Assembly (NCBI GenBank): GCA_018806915.1
Contig: JAGKQI010000100.1
Coordinates: 992,001 to 1,056,000 of the forward strand
DNA length: 64,000 nucleotides
DNA from: Phytophthora colocasiae
Taxonomy: Eukaryota > Oomycota > Peronosporomycetes > Peronosporales > Peronosporaceae
Direction: 5' to 3'
In this document: positions 1 through 13,520 of the stretch, in pieces
Layout: every line of letters begins with the position of its first letter
How positions within the stretch are numbered: the stretch's first letter is position 1
The notes under the pieces: model-generated
What the model was told of the DNA's origin: nothing
The model's database searches: none
Seen by the model: the letters and a program-made list of their open reading frames with translations, nothing else
Position numbers and translations under genes: made by a program

Positions 1-2270
1 TTTAGAGCTCGCCGTTATTGTGGATCTAAACGCACTGTGGAGTACGCTGTATTATGGGCTTTCACTACGTGACTGCAGCTATATGACTGTTTTTGCTGTG
101 GAGGTTCATGGTGAGCGATGAGAGTTTGATTCTGGACCATGTATGCCTTGTGGAGGCATTAGGTGTTGAAGGTGTTGATTTATGGCGTAGAGCGCTGTGC
201 TGTGGACCACCGCACGGACTCGCCGATGAAGGAGATAGTGTCATACCGTACTCTCGTGTGCTATAACGGTGACTGTTAGTTGCTCTTGAAGCGGAAGATG
301 TGGAAATAGGCGCTGTCAGCACTGGTTGTGATGCAACAGTTTTCATTTGTTGGATCTGTAGACTAACGGCTGGTTGCGTGGCAGTGTGATTATTTGTGGC
401 ATGAGGTGACTTTCGAAACTCGACTCGGAGTGAAAAAAAAACGAGAATGTTATCAAGCGAGTGCCGCCTAGAACACTGGCTAACAGCATCCTAAAGTTGA
501 TGGGCTACGCATTTGCAGTCAAAGAGTTCTCGGTAGGAATTCTCGGTAGGAACGCCTGTAGGTAAACGTAAGCTCTTGAAGTGCGGGGATATCTTGAACA
601 GAAAATATTCCCAGACGTCTGGAATTCGACCAGTTGAATTACATGGCACAGTTGGGCTTGACACGAATGGTTTATGAATCGGCTTTTGTTTCCACACAAC
701 AAGGCATCCATTGCGTACACTTTGGTACCCCTGCTGGATTTCGCCTTCGACCGAAACTCAGCTTGGTACCTCCTAGAAGTGGCGTATCTTCAGATTCTTG
801 CCTTATAATGATCCATGTCAGAATTTAGTACAGTTTTAGTACTCCGCAAATGGCGACTGTTCACGTGGGTTCGTTCTTCGTTTCGCGCCCGAGAAAGCAA
901 AGGTAAGTGATAGCCCAAGATGTACTAACATCTAGCGTCTTGAAGCTCACACAAATGGTATATGTGCAGATGGTGAGGTGTCCATCCCGGAAGCATTACA
1001 CTGTACATGACTTAGTTCTTCTTCTTGCTATTTTGGAGGAGGAGATTGCCTATTTACCCATCCGAGTGGGCAAATGTCGCTATGGAATTCACGTCTCGAA
1101 GTGGAGAAACATGGGTCAGCCGAACGACTGCTAGTTTGCGCTCAAGTTCTCGACACTTTGTTCCTCCCGACCGTGTTCCAAATTTTTGCAATGCGTGTAC
1201 GTGCAAAAATCGTAAAGTCTCAAATTGAGGGTCGGTACAGTTCCATGCTGCGTCGAGCCCAGATCTTACGACAAGATCACCAGTACAAACCTCCCACCTC
1301 ATCTGATTCCAAAGGTCCAAGCAAATGGTGCGACGCATGCAATAGCGGTATTCCGCCCAAGACCACACGTCGCCCTACTGTAGTTCAACCTGCAGCGCCC
1401 GATCATCGATTCTCAAGATTTCGGCAATTCGTCTTGCCTCCTGCACAACCTTCCCAAATTACCCTGTGCAAGGAAGTTCCAGAGTGTTCCATCTACCCCG
1501 GACCAATAATGACCAGGTCGACACATTCACAGGCCCTCTGCAGGCTGTGGGTCATACTGGTTACCGCCGATTTGAGTCTCCCGGAACCAGCAATCTGCCC
1601 TATATTATCGACATATTTCGCCAAATTGCAGATCTGCAAGTCAGAGCACAACGTGATTTTGATCGCCAATGCCTCGCACGAGATGAATATGACAGGTTAC
1701 AGCAGCAATGCACTCTACAGTACCAGCAACAAACGATGTCACTCCTCGCAACGTTGGTAAAGTCAAGTCAGGCCAAATGATGGCTATTCTTACCGTAGTG
1801 AAAGATCTAGTGACAGACAACAAAGTAATACATGTACTCCCTTTGAATCGCCTGAACGGTTCCCAGCTACTGCAATACTTTGTGAGGCTGAGAGACCCTC
1901 GCGCGCACAGAAGCGCGCTACTGTTCCACACCGAAAACCTTTGATCTTGCCTAAAATATGCGATATGAGCAAAGGGAAAAATCTTGCGCTGAGCAGTCAG
2001 TCGGCAGTTTAGCGCAACGTGCGGAGAGGACGACGACGCCTACGACAGGTAAAGACGCGCCCCCCAGGCCTTTGGCTCTTCATCTACACCTGCAATCGCT
2101 AGTACTGCTTCTTGTGTACGTGCTGATATTTTTTTTCCTGTAGGATTCCGCTTATTCTTATCGATATACCAGCCAAGGGACACGCAGTTCAAGCGACCAT
2201 CACTCCTGAAATTATCCGAAATTTGCGCAAACCCTAGGGACGTCACGAGGCTGCAAAAGACTGAAGACCC
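1..2270. other. Stretch without a supported gene
   Basis: No gene is supported here. Several short open frames exist on both strands. The most coding-like piece is 1466..1780 (plus), whose last third is Gln/Arg-rich and could form a helix (IADLQVRAQRDFDRQCLAR region). It overlaps another open frame at 1074..1760 in a different phase and has no recognisable domain, start context or splice continuation. It may be the remains of an old gene or transposon. The last 100 bases are presumably the promoter and 5' UTR of the gene starting at 2271. Confidence 0.4.
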
Positions 2271-5200
2271 ATGAGCGCGCACTCCAGTGCTCGCTCTAGC
2301 CAGCGTTCGAGCTTCAATGGCTCTCCGCGTCACATGACGATGGAGGAGATGAACCAGTTGTCTATTCGGAGCTTGGAGGAGCTCAACCAGCTCTCACAAG
2401 CCACAAGAGAGTTTGGGGAGGTATATTCCGGCAGTCCAGACTCCTCTAAACGCAGCCCCAAGTTCTTGCAAAGGCTATTTGACCCCTTGGACAATAAAAG
2501 CGACGCGGAATGTCTGTTCCGCGTGAGAATATCTGGAATCCAATGCCGCAACCTCCAGGGACGAAGATTCAGTGGCAAGAGTGACCCTTTTGTCGAGTTT
2601 TTCTGGGACGACCCGGAGGAGAAGGCGCCTTATGTTACGCCTGTTATTAAAGCGGATTTAAATCCGAACTACAAAGGCGTGCTGATTGCCTTTGAGTATA
2701 AGGCAACGCTGAACGCTCTCGCTAAAAGATTCTTGTCGGTGAAAGTGTTTTCGAACAGGAAGTTTTACTCAAAGCACCTGATTGGGCAAACTAAAGTGGA
2801 CTTGTGGAGTATTGCGACTGGACCTGTACATCATGACCACCATTTGATTGGATGTGATAATGGACGCGTGGTGTTTAATTGCTACATGGAACAGTGTAGC
2901 GAATGGAACATTTCGGTGAGTGACGTGGGTGTGATGATGCCGGCAATCGCGAACGAGCTGGATCGACCGGAAGGACACGATTTTCAAGAGGATGCATCGC
3001 TACCGCTCAAGAAATTTGGTGTCAGCTACAAATGTACAATCGGAACGAACGAGAAGTTTTATATGGGCAACAAGCTGAAGCATGCGATTAAGCGAGAGAT
3101 TGGAGATATTCATGAAGTGAGCTTCCAGTCGCTCGCAAGACTAGCGGTATTATCATCACGTGTATCCAGACCAAACACTCAGCAGAAGGGGGAAGCAGGA
3201 GCCGAGGACGAAGTTGTAACTGACTCTCTCGTGGCACAAGATCCCATGGGCGTGGAGTGGGCGACGTCATCTGACTATCTTCCTCCTATTACGCGATACA
3301 GCACTTTCGATGAACTCATGTCGGCAACATTGACTCTGGAGGTGAGCGGGATACTCTCAAGCTGACGATATTTCATGTTTATGTTGTTTTCTTAACTTTC
3401 TCTTTTATTTTGTTGTTATCCTAGGTTCGCCAATTGCTGGTTGGTCGTGGTCAAATGTCTACGGATCCGGACGGAGGATTCTTGAGCTTGATGGAGAAAT
3501 ACAAGAACGACACTTTGGTTTGTTATTGGAGTAGTTACTTTGGGTGTTTCGACTGAGCTAACTGTAGTATTGCATGTTTTAGGCAATACCGAATGTTGAT
3601 GTGCAGTTTGATGACGAGATCAAGAACACAATTCTATTCGGTCAAACGTGGTTGTCTTTGGAAAAGATTTTTGAAGACGCCCTTCAAGAACGAATGAAAA
3701 AGAAATATGACGCTGACCCAAACGAAGGGATGAATGGTCTGGGATTTTCCGAACAGTTTGTCACGAGCAGATTTGAACAGAGTCTCACATTAAAGGGACA
3801 CCAGGTTGGAGTGATTTATGGCACAATCCTGTTCAAGCGCATTCCCGACGTCCGACAGTTGCGATGTGGTGTAAATAGTGAAAATGGTATTTCGTCGTCG
3901 AGTTCTGTGATTGTGGGAGCAGTCGCAGCAGGCTCGAAGAAAAATCTCCGCAAATCCAAAGTCGTGATCCCAATTGAAGCTCAGCGCGTGCTGGAGAAAA
4001 TGCAAGATCTGGTGGAACTTATGGCTAACCGACAAAAGGATGACAAAGAAGGCAAAGTGCGAAAGGCGACCAAGATTTTGAAAATGCTGCAAGTATCGCA
4101 CAAAGCTTCGATGTTGTCTTGGGTGTACGCATCGGCAGAAGCGCTGGAAGAAACCAAAAACATTTTGCTACGGCTTTGGCAGTTTCTACTGGAAAATATT
4201 CGCGTCCGTCACTACACACTGCGGAATGTCTTTTACGAGCTTCTATTTTATTTAGTGAAGCGCGCAGAGCTGAGTGATTTGCCGTTGCTGGGCTTTGACT
4301 CGACAGTAGCAACTACTGTGCAGGGAACCAAACATACGCACAAAGTCTCCAAGAAGGATCTAGAATTTGGCTTGAAGTTGCGGGCGATGCTTGTTGAGAC
4401 CAAGTTCTGCGTTCTACAAACGGTCTCCGTTCGTGGTGTGATGAACAACAACCTGATGTTCTTCGTAGCAAGAATGTTGTCAGTGCTTTGCTTCCGGTTA
4501 CCAAGTTTTGGCGTGGAGCTGTATCAACTGTGGTCAGAATCTTATAATGAGCCGGTACCGGAGCTTGCTGCTGAGTTCAGGATGAATGCTGACGCAGATT
4601 TATTTGCAATGGATGGGTTGGAGGCCCACCTTGACTGGCGACGGTTTCACAAGGCGATCTTCGATGAGTATGGCGAAAAAGCTTTGCGAAACCAGGAAGA
4701 AGAAGCTGAAGACAAGTACGAAGTGACCTCGGAGGCTTGGAAGTCACGTTTCCGTCGTCTAAACAGCGAAGCGAACACGCTCAACATTTTGCTTGTCGAC
4801 CAGTGGCTGTGGTATGTGCTGGACACCCTGGCTGTCCTTAACCAGAAGATTGGTTGGGTTCACTTGCCTGGCTACACTCAAGTGCTGATGGTGTTCTTCT
4901 TAGAGCTAAAAACGCAAAAATCCGGCTGGCTTCCACCTACTCTTTACAAGCTGTCATGCACAATGCTGTCCAACTCCAGCTTGATCAACCCCATGACCAA
5001 GTTCCTTTTGAGCAGCACTAGTGTGCATGATGTCACCGCAGTCATTGGTGCCGTGGAGCTTCTTGGGGTATGGATGTACATGATTCGAAGTTGGCGCGTT
5101 CGTTTAAGCTCGTACCGGCTATCACATTTAGAAAACAACGATCGCTGGAATTTCCATCAAGATGACCAATACTCGATTCCAGCTGGCGACGAAGTTTCGC

Positions 5201-6622
5201 TGCTGCCTCCTTCGTTTGACTTCCGCTTTCTGTGTGCGGCACTGCGCATTCTGCTGGACTCGGAGCACACCCAGGTTGTGTTAACAACGCTGGAATTCCT
5301 GTACAACTGCTGGGATTGTTTCCCCGAGAGGCATGCAGATAAACTACGTTTCGAACTGCTTCGATCCTTCATCCGGCTGTTCTTGCACTGGCACCGTGAA
5401 GTACGCTACTTCTTCCAGACGCTGATTGCATTCCGTGCAATGAAGTCGCACGGGTGGACTCAGAAGGGTGCATCTTTTGTGAATACTCCGCCGCACAGCC
5501 GCCGCCAAATCGATGCTGTGGCGGCAGACTTCAACTCATCTCTTGGAACTGAGGAGCACAGTGACAATGCGCGACGCTCTCGGTCTTACAGTGCAAGCAA
5601 CTTGATGGACTCGGTACATAAACGACTTAGTTCTTCGTCACCGCGCTCATCTCCACGTACGTCGCCGGCTCCATCGCCACGAAACTCGGGCTCGAGTTTG
5701 TCGTTGACAATATCGTCACCCAACAACCGTGGCTTCGGTAGTGGGCATAGCACGCCAACTTCAGACCACAAGAGCGGGGACAGCTTCCACCTCGACCGAT
5801 CTAAAACGCGCAGTATCTCGGAGGATTACATTAAACACCCACTTCAAGCACAGCCCAAGATGGATTCAAACATCCAGACAAAGTTCAACCGATTGCTTGA
5901 ATCGATCTACGTCGCAGCCAAGAAGTACATTGACCGTCAGAGTGAGAACGGAAATCTATTACGAAAGCAGACGATGAAGGCAACATGGAAGAAGAAGGGT
6001 ATGCTTCTCAAGCAGGGTTTCATTTACAAGAACACCTGGAAAAACAAGTTCTTCTCGTTGCAAAACAACAAACTAGGTTACGCTGACAGCGAGCATGGAT
6101 CTATCAAGCGCGAAATCAACGTTATTGGCAGCGTAGTCTCCGAGATGTCGAACCAGCTGGATCACTCCCAGGGAACGCGCGTGGTGCTGTTCAACTGCTT
6201 TTCTGTGGATAGCGGCTACCAGAAGTTTGTGCTGTGTGCTCCGACGTTTGAGGAGCAACGGGAGTGGATCGAAGTGTTGACCCAGAATGCAACGGCGGAG
6301 ACGGCAGAGCGCAAGGACAATGAGACCCTTTCTCAGCTGGATCTTGCGGAGGTGTCGGATCAGTTGGAGTCGCTGGCAGGGAAACATTCTACATCGGAGG
6401 AAGTTCCAGAAAGTTTGCTACCATACTCGGTGCTGGCCGTGAAAGAGTGAGTTGCTATCGTGTCGGTTCCATTGTCATAGTCTAATTCATTTGCTCTTAT
6501 TTTTCAGGTGGCTAAACTTCCGAGTGACTGCATTGGAGATCGAAGGTAAACTTGCTGTGGGTCAGCCGTTCCAGATGCCGGTACTGCTGTCCAAGTCGTC
6601 TCTGTATGCCGATGATGATTAA
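2271..6622 (+). CDS. C2 and PH domain protein, four exons
   Basis: I assemble one 1380-residue protein from exons 2271..3341, 3425..3517, 3583..6446 and 6508..6622. All three introns are GT-AG (65-83 bp) and the joins keep the frame; the third restores GAG-TGG across a split codon. Residues 1-75 are Ser-rich. Residues about 82-205 form a C2 domain (VRISGIQCRNLQG, then GKSDPFVEFFW), a calcium/phospholipid-binding fold. A long helical middle follows, then a Ser/Pro-rich stretch (about 1050-1115) and a PH domain (about 1192-1290, from KKGMLLKQGF to REWIEVL). Two lipid-binding modules suggest a large peripheral membrane protein in signalling or traffic; that role is inferred. It is not assigned to a named family. 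It ends 279 bp before the convergent EDRF1-like gene. Confidence 0.85.
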
Positions 6623-6900
6623 GTACCGCGAATGGAGAACAAACAGCCCAGTCAACTTCGTTCCAGAAGATGGTGGTTGGAGGTCGGGAGTGTCCAATGA
6701 TTAATGGCAGCTCTCGAACAACTTAGCTTTTGGCAGTGTATTACGCCACCTCGACAATTTTTCCTTTCTTATCGTTAACTACAGTAAATGCATTGTGGCC
6801 GGCCACCGCTTACCGCATCAAATCTGGAGCTGCTCTTTGTATTGTTTAGAACAAGGTTTGCCCAGTAAAATCTATTCACCGCTGTATCCTATAGTGTTGT

Positions 6901-9900
6901 TTATGCTGTGTATATCGCGCGCAATGTGCCCAGGATAGGAACAATACTGGCTGCGCTGTATCCGTCATAGTAGATCACCTCCTTGTACATCTTCTTAAAC
7001 ATTTCTAGTTTCTTACTTTTTGTGGAGCTGGCACGCCCACCAGCGCTTAGTCGAATAAGCTGATGTAGCACGCCTTTCATCTTGGTAACAATGCCATGAG
7101 CTAACGAGGTCATCTCCTCCTCAAGTTTCAAATCCCTCGAAGTGGCGCTATTGAACGCCTCATAAGTGTTTAGTAGAATCAGCAGCGCGTGCTCAATACC
7201 TTCAGCACGTCCCCCAAGTATATGCAGATCCGCCAGCTCTTGATGGATCAAAACAAATGTTTTGCCAACTTCCACAGCGCCAAAGTAACCCAAAGCCTTT
7301 TCATAATGCCGCCTCGCAATCTCCATGCGGCTTGTCAGCGTTGACGAAGCCCCGTCAGCCTTATCTGATGCTGTGCTGTCCCTATCTGCTTGAATTGTCC
7401 CTGAGATCATACGGCTATAGAATGAGGCGATCTGGTAGTGGGTAGATGCGACCTGCTTCTGGTCCTCCAGCTCTGCATACAGTGAAAGTGCCTTGTTGAA
7501 AATCCTGAGTGCTTCATTCTCTTGCGATGTCGCTGGACTACGTGCTGTTGAGAACACGTTATTAGCCATGTCCACTGCCCATACCAAGTACGTGAGAGCC
7601 AATTCCCCCTTCACCTTTTGGTTCAAATCTGTATCCGCTTTGCTCTGCTTCAAAAGATGCAAAGCATTCGTGCAAAGTTGAATGGCCGTTCGATAGTGGT
7701 TCTCCCTCGAGTCTGCAGATTCACCCTGAGCAAAAATCTTGTGGAGGTGAGCCATGTTAGCCCGAAGCAGTGCCACGTTGACGCCGTCTTCGATATCATT
7801 GAAGATTCTACAGCCACGCTCGAACCACCGGAATGCTTCCTTGTAGTCACGCTTTTCGCCCAAGAAATATTTGCCGAGTTCGTTACTGGCATTTCCCAGT
7901 TTCTTCATCATCATAAAGTACAACTCGGAGTCCGCAGGTGGCGACAGAGCGCGTAAGTAAGCGAGGAATGACAGCATCATTAGCCCTTCTTCTTTGCTTG
8001 CGAGTGTTGTGCTATCCAAAAACTCGCTATCAGCTCCAAACGTCTTCATAACTTCACTCCAGCTACCACATAAATCTGAAAACTGATGCCGCTTTACGCC
8101 CGAAATGACCTCATAGATACCTGCCAACATGTTGTACACTTCTACTGGTCTCTGTGCAGCCATGTCACCGATGAGACCCAGTAGAGAACAACGGAGCTCT
8201 GCACCAGATATGCAAATTGGGATCTTGTCCTGAGAGAACCCTCCTCGCCCAACTCCATCGAAATCCAGCTTGCCAAGCAAAGCATTGACCACAGAATCCT
8301 GTCCTGGTGAGGCCATATCAAGACGTTCCATACCCTCAGGAATGGAGCTTAGACTTAGGAACTGGCTTGCCTCAACGATGCATTTCACTGCGTCCACCCA
8401 TTTGCGACAACCAGCGTAAAGCTGCCCCAGTTCAAGACACGCTGAACTGAACTTCAATTGAAGTCGGTTAAGTTCTTCATCCATGAAACTCCCCATTTCG
8501 GCCTCACCATCTTCATCTTCTGGTGCTAGTTCACCCTCCCCAATAACCTCGCCGCCATCAGTTCCATCATCGCTGTGTGTTAAGGCGGGATCAGAATGCT
8601 TTGGAATGCACTCTTCAAACAGCTTGATGCTTGCAAGTAAATACTGCTTCGCCTTCTCCAGTGATTGGATTGCCACCTCTCGATCCGAGTCTGGCGATGA
8701 TGAATCTGCAAAATTGGACGTGTGGAACTGGTTGCACTCACGGAGATACGTGTCAGCTAGCTGCTCGCTGACCGACGAACAGATAGAGTTGTGAGTTGCA
8801 CCACCCTTTTGCGCAATCTCGCCCAGTAAACTCATGCATGTGCGTAGTAATTCTCTCTGGCGGTGCTGAAGTTGCTGCTGCAGGTGTGGCGTTCCAGCCG
8901 CTAACGAGTTTGCTAGTCTCGAGGCTCGAGCTGCAAACCGATAACACAGCATTGCCATCATGTACTTCCACTTGAGCTGGCTTCCTTGCGAAAGCACGTC
9001 GACGTCATACAAACGGAGAGAGCTCTCGCCCTCCTTTCGATGCAGCCAGTATGTACCATTTGGCCTTGAGCAATTTTCCTGAAGGAATTTGAGTAACATC
9101 GAAGCATTCAGGCTCACATCTTGAACGTCGAACAACGGTCGATCTGTACCAGACATGTAGGGGATTTGCCGAGTTTCTACGAGCTTGTAGCCACGAACAA
9201 GTCCCTTCGAATGCATACAGATCGCCAGCTCGGGGATATTTGCGATCACATTGTCCAGATAATAATCGAGCACAGTGCAGAGAGATAGCTCCTGATCCAT
9301 ATCGTGAAGCTTCAGGGAAACTGCAGGATGCTCTTGATTGCTAAATAAAAGAACCTGGCTGCCTAGAATCTAGAGGTACAACAACCATGAGTATCATAGG
9401 TCGAAACAATGCGCAAACTTAGTGTTGATTCGTACCATCTTGAGATCGTTGAATTTCCACTTCAAAATACGTTGGAATGTCTGTGAATCACCTCCAAACG
9501 CCGGTGAATGCGATGCAGCAGAAGCGAACCAATTAGTCTCGGTCGGGATAAACGGAGGCGTCGAATCATGCTGATCGCTAGACGGTGCAGAACCTGAATG
9601 ATGACTAGGTGCTTCAGTGTGGATTTCAGTAGTCGTCCACGACGACGGAGCCCCCGTTATTGAAGGTGGCGGCATCATCGAGGCCTCTTTTCCTCCTCCC
9701 CCCTGCTTCACCGCAGATAATAACCTCATGTCATCAGTTGATGTCTGTGTCTTCGAAATCGTCTTGTGTTTCTTCTTCGCTTTCTTCTTGTGTTTTCCAT
9801 GCTTCTTCGACTTGGTTTTACTCACAACCTGCTCCTCCTTTTCAACCTTCTCCTTGTTAATCTCCTCTGTCTCTGACGCTGGCAATTGACTCACCGTACT

Positions 9901-10692
9901 TTCATAGATAAACTTCTCATACAGCAATCTCTGGGTCGTCTCCTCAGACTGTTGCGCCAGTTGCAACGTATCCTGTGGAAAATCCTCAAATCCAGCAGGC
10001 AGGTCGTTCTCATCCAGCGCTCCGTCCACAACTAGAGTACTCCCCACTCGATGCACTGCTAAAGACACTCTTGATTGAGAGTATGGCAGCTTAAATAGCC
10101 TCTTGATGTTCTCCGCCGGCCCTAAAAAGTCCACCTGCTCCTCTTCCGAAGCCGAAGCCAACTCCACTCTACTGCCACGCAAGCGAACCGACAGCTGCGG
10201 TTCTTGCTGCTGCGTGAGGTCTCCCAGCTTCAGAGCGTTCATAAAATCCTGCGACATCTGCGACGGCGTCTCCGTCTCCATCCCGAGGAAACCTGAGGCC
10301 AATTGTTGCGTAGCTGTCTTGGTTTTCCTATGCCCAGGACTTTCCGAGCCATTGGAGGACCCTGGAGAGCTCACGGAGCTCGTTCTGGACCGTGGAGAGT
10401 ATGGTAATGTGGTCTGGTTCAGGTTTGTATCAAGTCGCAGCTTCTGGAATGGTACAATAGCTGAGGATATGTCAGAGTGATGGTCATTGGCTGCATCTCG
10501 GCTCTCCAGCAGGACTAAAGGGAAGTCTGGAGCTGAAGAAGGGGAGAGATGAGGGCTGTTTAGAGAGAGATGTACACGATCAGAGTCTTCTACCCAAGCA
10601 GATGCATTGTCCGAGCCTGTGGGGCTGCGCACAGGCGACGGAGGCAGCGAGAAGGACGCCACCTCATGCTCATCAGAGGCTTCGGCCATCAA
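6901..10692 (-). CDS. EDRF1-like TPR protein, two exons
   Basis: Two exons on the minus strand, 10692..9436 and 9369..6901, joined over a 66 bp GT-AG intron (9435..9370), give 1241 residues, close to the roughly 1240 of human EDRF1. Three conserved EDRF1 signatures are present: an N-terminal block (IKRLFKLPYSQSRVSLAVHR), a block spanning the splice (LKWKFNDLKM then ILGSQVLLFS), and the following LDYYLDNVIANIPELAICMH block. The join brings the last two together as in known homologues, which supports the intron. The C-terminal two thirds are helical with TPR-like pairs. A Lys-rich patch (KKHGKHKKKAKKKHK) lies before the splice. Animal EDRF1 is linked to erythroid gene control; its role in protists is unknown. 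The gene shares its promoter side with the Harbinger element 100 bp upstream. Confidence 0.88.
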
Positions 10693-10792
10693 CTTTTAAA
10701 ATCAATTAATAATTCCTCACGTATTATAATATTTCTTTCGTAAAACAAAATTCTATTTCGGACTAAGGATTAACTCAAATTCAAATACCGTT

Positions 10793-10810
10793 GCACCGGT
10801 CACGGTAAAA
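10793..10810 (+). repeat. Left terminal inverted repeat of Harbinger
   Basis: The sequence GCACCGGTCACGGTAAAA matches the reverse complement of 13521..13537 with one mismatch. A second CGGTAAAAA copy follows about 10 bp inside. Confidence 0.75.
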
Positions 10811-10917
10811 ACGACACGGTAAAAAGATGTTTACCGTGAATCTTTCGTGTTTCCCGTTTTGTTTTTACCGTATCCGTCTTGCTTCCCCACCGGGAACAGC
10901 AAAAATCGTGTAGCCCA

Positions 10918-12249
10918 ATGGACGCTCCCACCGCAGTGGATGCACAAGCGATTGTTAAACGACTCCTCGAGAAACACACAGAGTGTGACGAAGATGAAAG
11001 GGAAGACCGACTCGTCCTCCGAGCAGCAGCCGACATCGTCACCGCAGCGCAACGTGCGCCCAAAGAGCGCAAACGAGAAGGATCGCTGCCTGGAAAGCAA
11101 CCCAATATTGATCGTGACCATGCCGCTGGCCATGTTCGTCTCATGGCCGACTACTTCACGACGATTCCAATCTACCCAGCGCACAAGTTTCGTCGACGCT
11201 TTTGGATGTCCCGCCGCGTGTTTGATCGTCTCTTGTACGGCGCTGTCGCCCGCGATCGGTACTTCGTGCAGAAGCCTGACGCGACTGGCAAGATGGGGCT
11301 ATCGCCCTACCAGAAAGTGACAGCGGCACTTCGAATGTACTGCTACGGTGTAGCGGCCGACTCTGTCGACGAGTACGTGCGTATCGGGGAGTCCACTGCC
11401 CAAGAGAGTGCCAACCGGCTGTGCAAGGTCATCATCGAGGAATTTGGTGACGAGTATTTGCGCCAGCCAACAGAAGCCGACATTGCAAGGCACACACGAA
11501 TCAACTCACGTCGAGGATTTCCTGGCATGTTTGGCTCACTTGACTGCACCCACTGGATGTGGAAGAACTGCCCCACAGCGTGGCGGGGCATGTTTCAAGA
11601 TCGCAGTGGAGCTGCGTCCATCGTAATGGAGGCGATGGCCACGAGCAACCTGTGGATATGGCACTCATATATCGGGACGGCCAGATCCAACAACGACATT
11701 AATATTGTGGATCGATCACCACTCATCGTGAACTGGCTTCAAGGCCATGCACCAGCGCACCAGTTTACTGTCAATGACCACGAGTACGAGACGTGCTACT
11801 TGCTGTGCGATGGGATCTACCCTCGGTGGAGCGTGTTTGTGAAGACTATCGCAAACCCATTGACAGAGAAAGAAAAGTGGTACGCGAAGAAGCAAGAAGC
11901 GATACGAAAGGATGTTGAGCGCTGTTTCGGGGTGCTTCAAGGCCGCTTTGCTATCCTCACCACGCCAGCCCGATCATGGAGTCATCAGCGGCTCTGCGAA
12001 ACATAGAAGGCCCTGGTCATTCTTCACAACATGATCATCGAGGATGAAGAGCTCTTCGGTGAGGATCCGGATCGTGGATTTGATCCAGTTGTCGTCGCAT
12101 CGGCGGCGAGAGAGCCCATGGAATTCGACCGCTTGCTGATGGAGATGGCTCGAATGCGGGACGTCACCGCCCACACGGCTCTGCAAAACGATCTGGTGGA
12201 ACATTTATGGCAAACAAAGCAGCAGCACGAAGACTTTTTGAACGTCTAG
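10918..12249 (+). pseudogene. Harbinger-type DDE transposase with in-frame stop
   Basis: A 444-codon frame with one internal TAG at 12004..12006. The protein is a PIF/Harbinger nuclease: first Asp in GSLDCTHW, second in RSNNDINIVD, catalytic Glu in RKDVERCFGVLQGRFAIL. The conserved C-terminal LVILHNMIIEDEE follows the stop in the same frame. The residues just before the stop (SHQRLCET) do not resemble the usual ALRNIMKAL stretch, but a shifted frame there reads ALRNI, so two compensating small indels probably created the stop. The start at 10918 is chosen as the first ATG with a good downstream frame. In this family the protein cuts and pastes the element together with the Myb-like partner at 12331..13152. 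Confidence 0.82.
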
Positions 12250-12330
12250 AACGTAATTGAATAGATAGGCTCTACGCAAAATCAACGCGTACATGAATCT
12301 CCCACTTGAGCACTCAGTCCTCCTCCACAT

Positions 12331-13152
12331 TTACCACGACGCAGGTGTCGGTTGGGTGATGGCTGGACAACTTCGATCGTCTCCGTCCTCATTCTCCGAG
12401 ACTTGAGCGTCTGCGGCTTCCGTTTCCATCTGACGTAGGACCATGGCACGGCGCATTTTGAAGAAGCGCTGCGCGGTCGGGTCAAGATTCCCCAACGGAA
12501 TAGTGAACAGTGCCATGTTGTTGGCATCCTCCATGAGCTTGACGCGCTTGGCACTTGCGCGTGCGGTCTGCACCGTTGCCGACGCGATGCGCTTGTAGGT
12601 AGTCTCCATGATCGCCTCCTCCTTGGCAGCCTTGTTGCCAGTGGGTCGTTGAGCTGGTGCCGCGGATGGTGCTTGGATCGAGGCACTCTGGCAGGCCTCT
12701 CCATCGGCCGACGGCTTCGGATCACGAAACGTCTGCCACTTTGGCTCCGTCTCGAGAATACGCCAACAGTGGAGCAGTTTGAACGCTGGCTTGGACTTCT
12801 TCTTTGATCCGGCGTTCTCCTTGTCGCTGTCTTCGACCATCGTTGCGTACACTTGCATGCCTCGCTTGATCTCATCGTCTTCATTTTCTCCAGAACGATG
12901 AAGAGCACGCCCAGTTGCCATCGCACCCACAAACTTGGAGCATTCGGCACTGATGACGCGCCACTTTGTCTCCAGAGAACGAAGCGATCGCTCGCTTCCG
13001 CCTTTGTGGTTGTTGAAGTGCTTCTCGACGCGCTCCCAAAACGTGCCACTCTTTTGCCCGGTCCCCGTCACAGCGTCCGTGCCGATCGCGATGTATGACC
13101 GGCAGAGCTGGATCTCCTCGGCTGTATCGAAGATAGAACCACGCATTCTCAC
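12331..13152 (-). CDS. Myb/SANT-like accessory protein of Harbinger
   Basis: 273 residues. The N-terminal half has the spacing of a NAM-associated / Myb-SANT-like DNA-binding domain: SYIAIGTDAVTGTGQKSGTFWERV, then RSLRSLETKWRVISAECSKF. The C-terminal half is helical and charged (KEEAIMETTYKRIAS). In PIF/Harbinger elements such a protein binds the element ends and brings the transposase to DNA in the nucleus. It is convergent with the transposase and starts about 385 bp from the right inverted repeat. The frame is intact, so it could still act in trans; that is inference. Confidence 0.78.
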   Translation of the reverse strand: MRMRGSIFDTAEEIQLCRSYIAIGTDAVTGTGQKSGTFWERVEKHFNNHKGGSERSLRSLETKWRVISAECSKFVGAMATGRALHRSGENEDDEIKRGMQVYATMVEDSDKENAGSKKKSKPAFKLLHCWRILETEPKWQTFRDPKPSADGEACQSASIQAPSAAPAQRPTGNKAAKEEAIMETTYKRIASATVQTARASAKRVKLMEDANNMALFTIPLGNLDPTAQRFFKMRRAMVLRQMETEAADAQVSENEDGDDRSCPAITQPTPASW

Positions 13153-13520
13153 TACAGAAGACGGTGATCAGTATACAAACATAACAGCGCGCGCGCAGAC
13201 TTCTCACCTACCTCTTTCTTGACGTCGTTGTCGCTGTCGAAGCGATGGGCCTTCGTCACGCTCGTCGCCGCCGGCGAAGTTTCCCTTTCAGCTTCTTTGT
13301 GATGTTTCCTCTTGCAAAATGGACTGATCCAAATCTGATAAACACTGATAATATTCTGATTCGCCGGAGTGGGTTCTGCGGAACTGCAAAACGGTCGAGT
13401 TTGCCGTGATTTTGGAAATTTGCCGGTCGGAATTTGCCGTTCTGCCGTTTGCCGTGGCCCGGTGGGGAATATAAATTGCAGCGGTAAAAATATTTTCCCG
13501 GTAAACCGTTTACCGGGATG

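Noticed and set aside
9617..9889. Ser/Phe-rich frame on the plus strand
   Set aside because: Antisense shadow of the Lys-rich stretch of the EDRF1-like gene.
12282..13049. Arg-rich 255-codon frame on the minus strand
   Set aside because: It overlaps the Myb/SANT-like frame in a different phase and is Arg/Ser-biased; the other frame has the recognisable domain.
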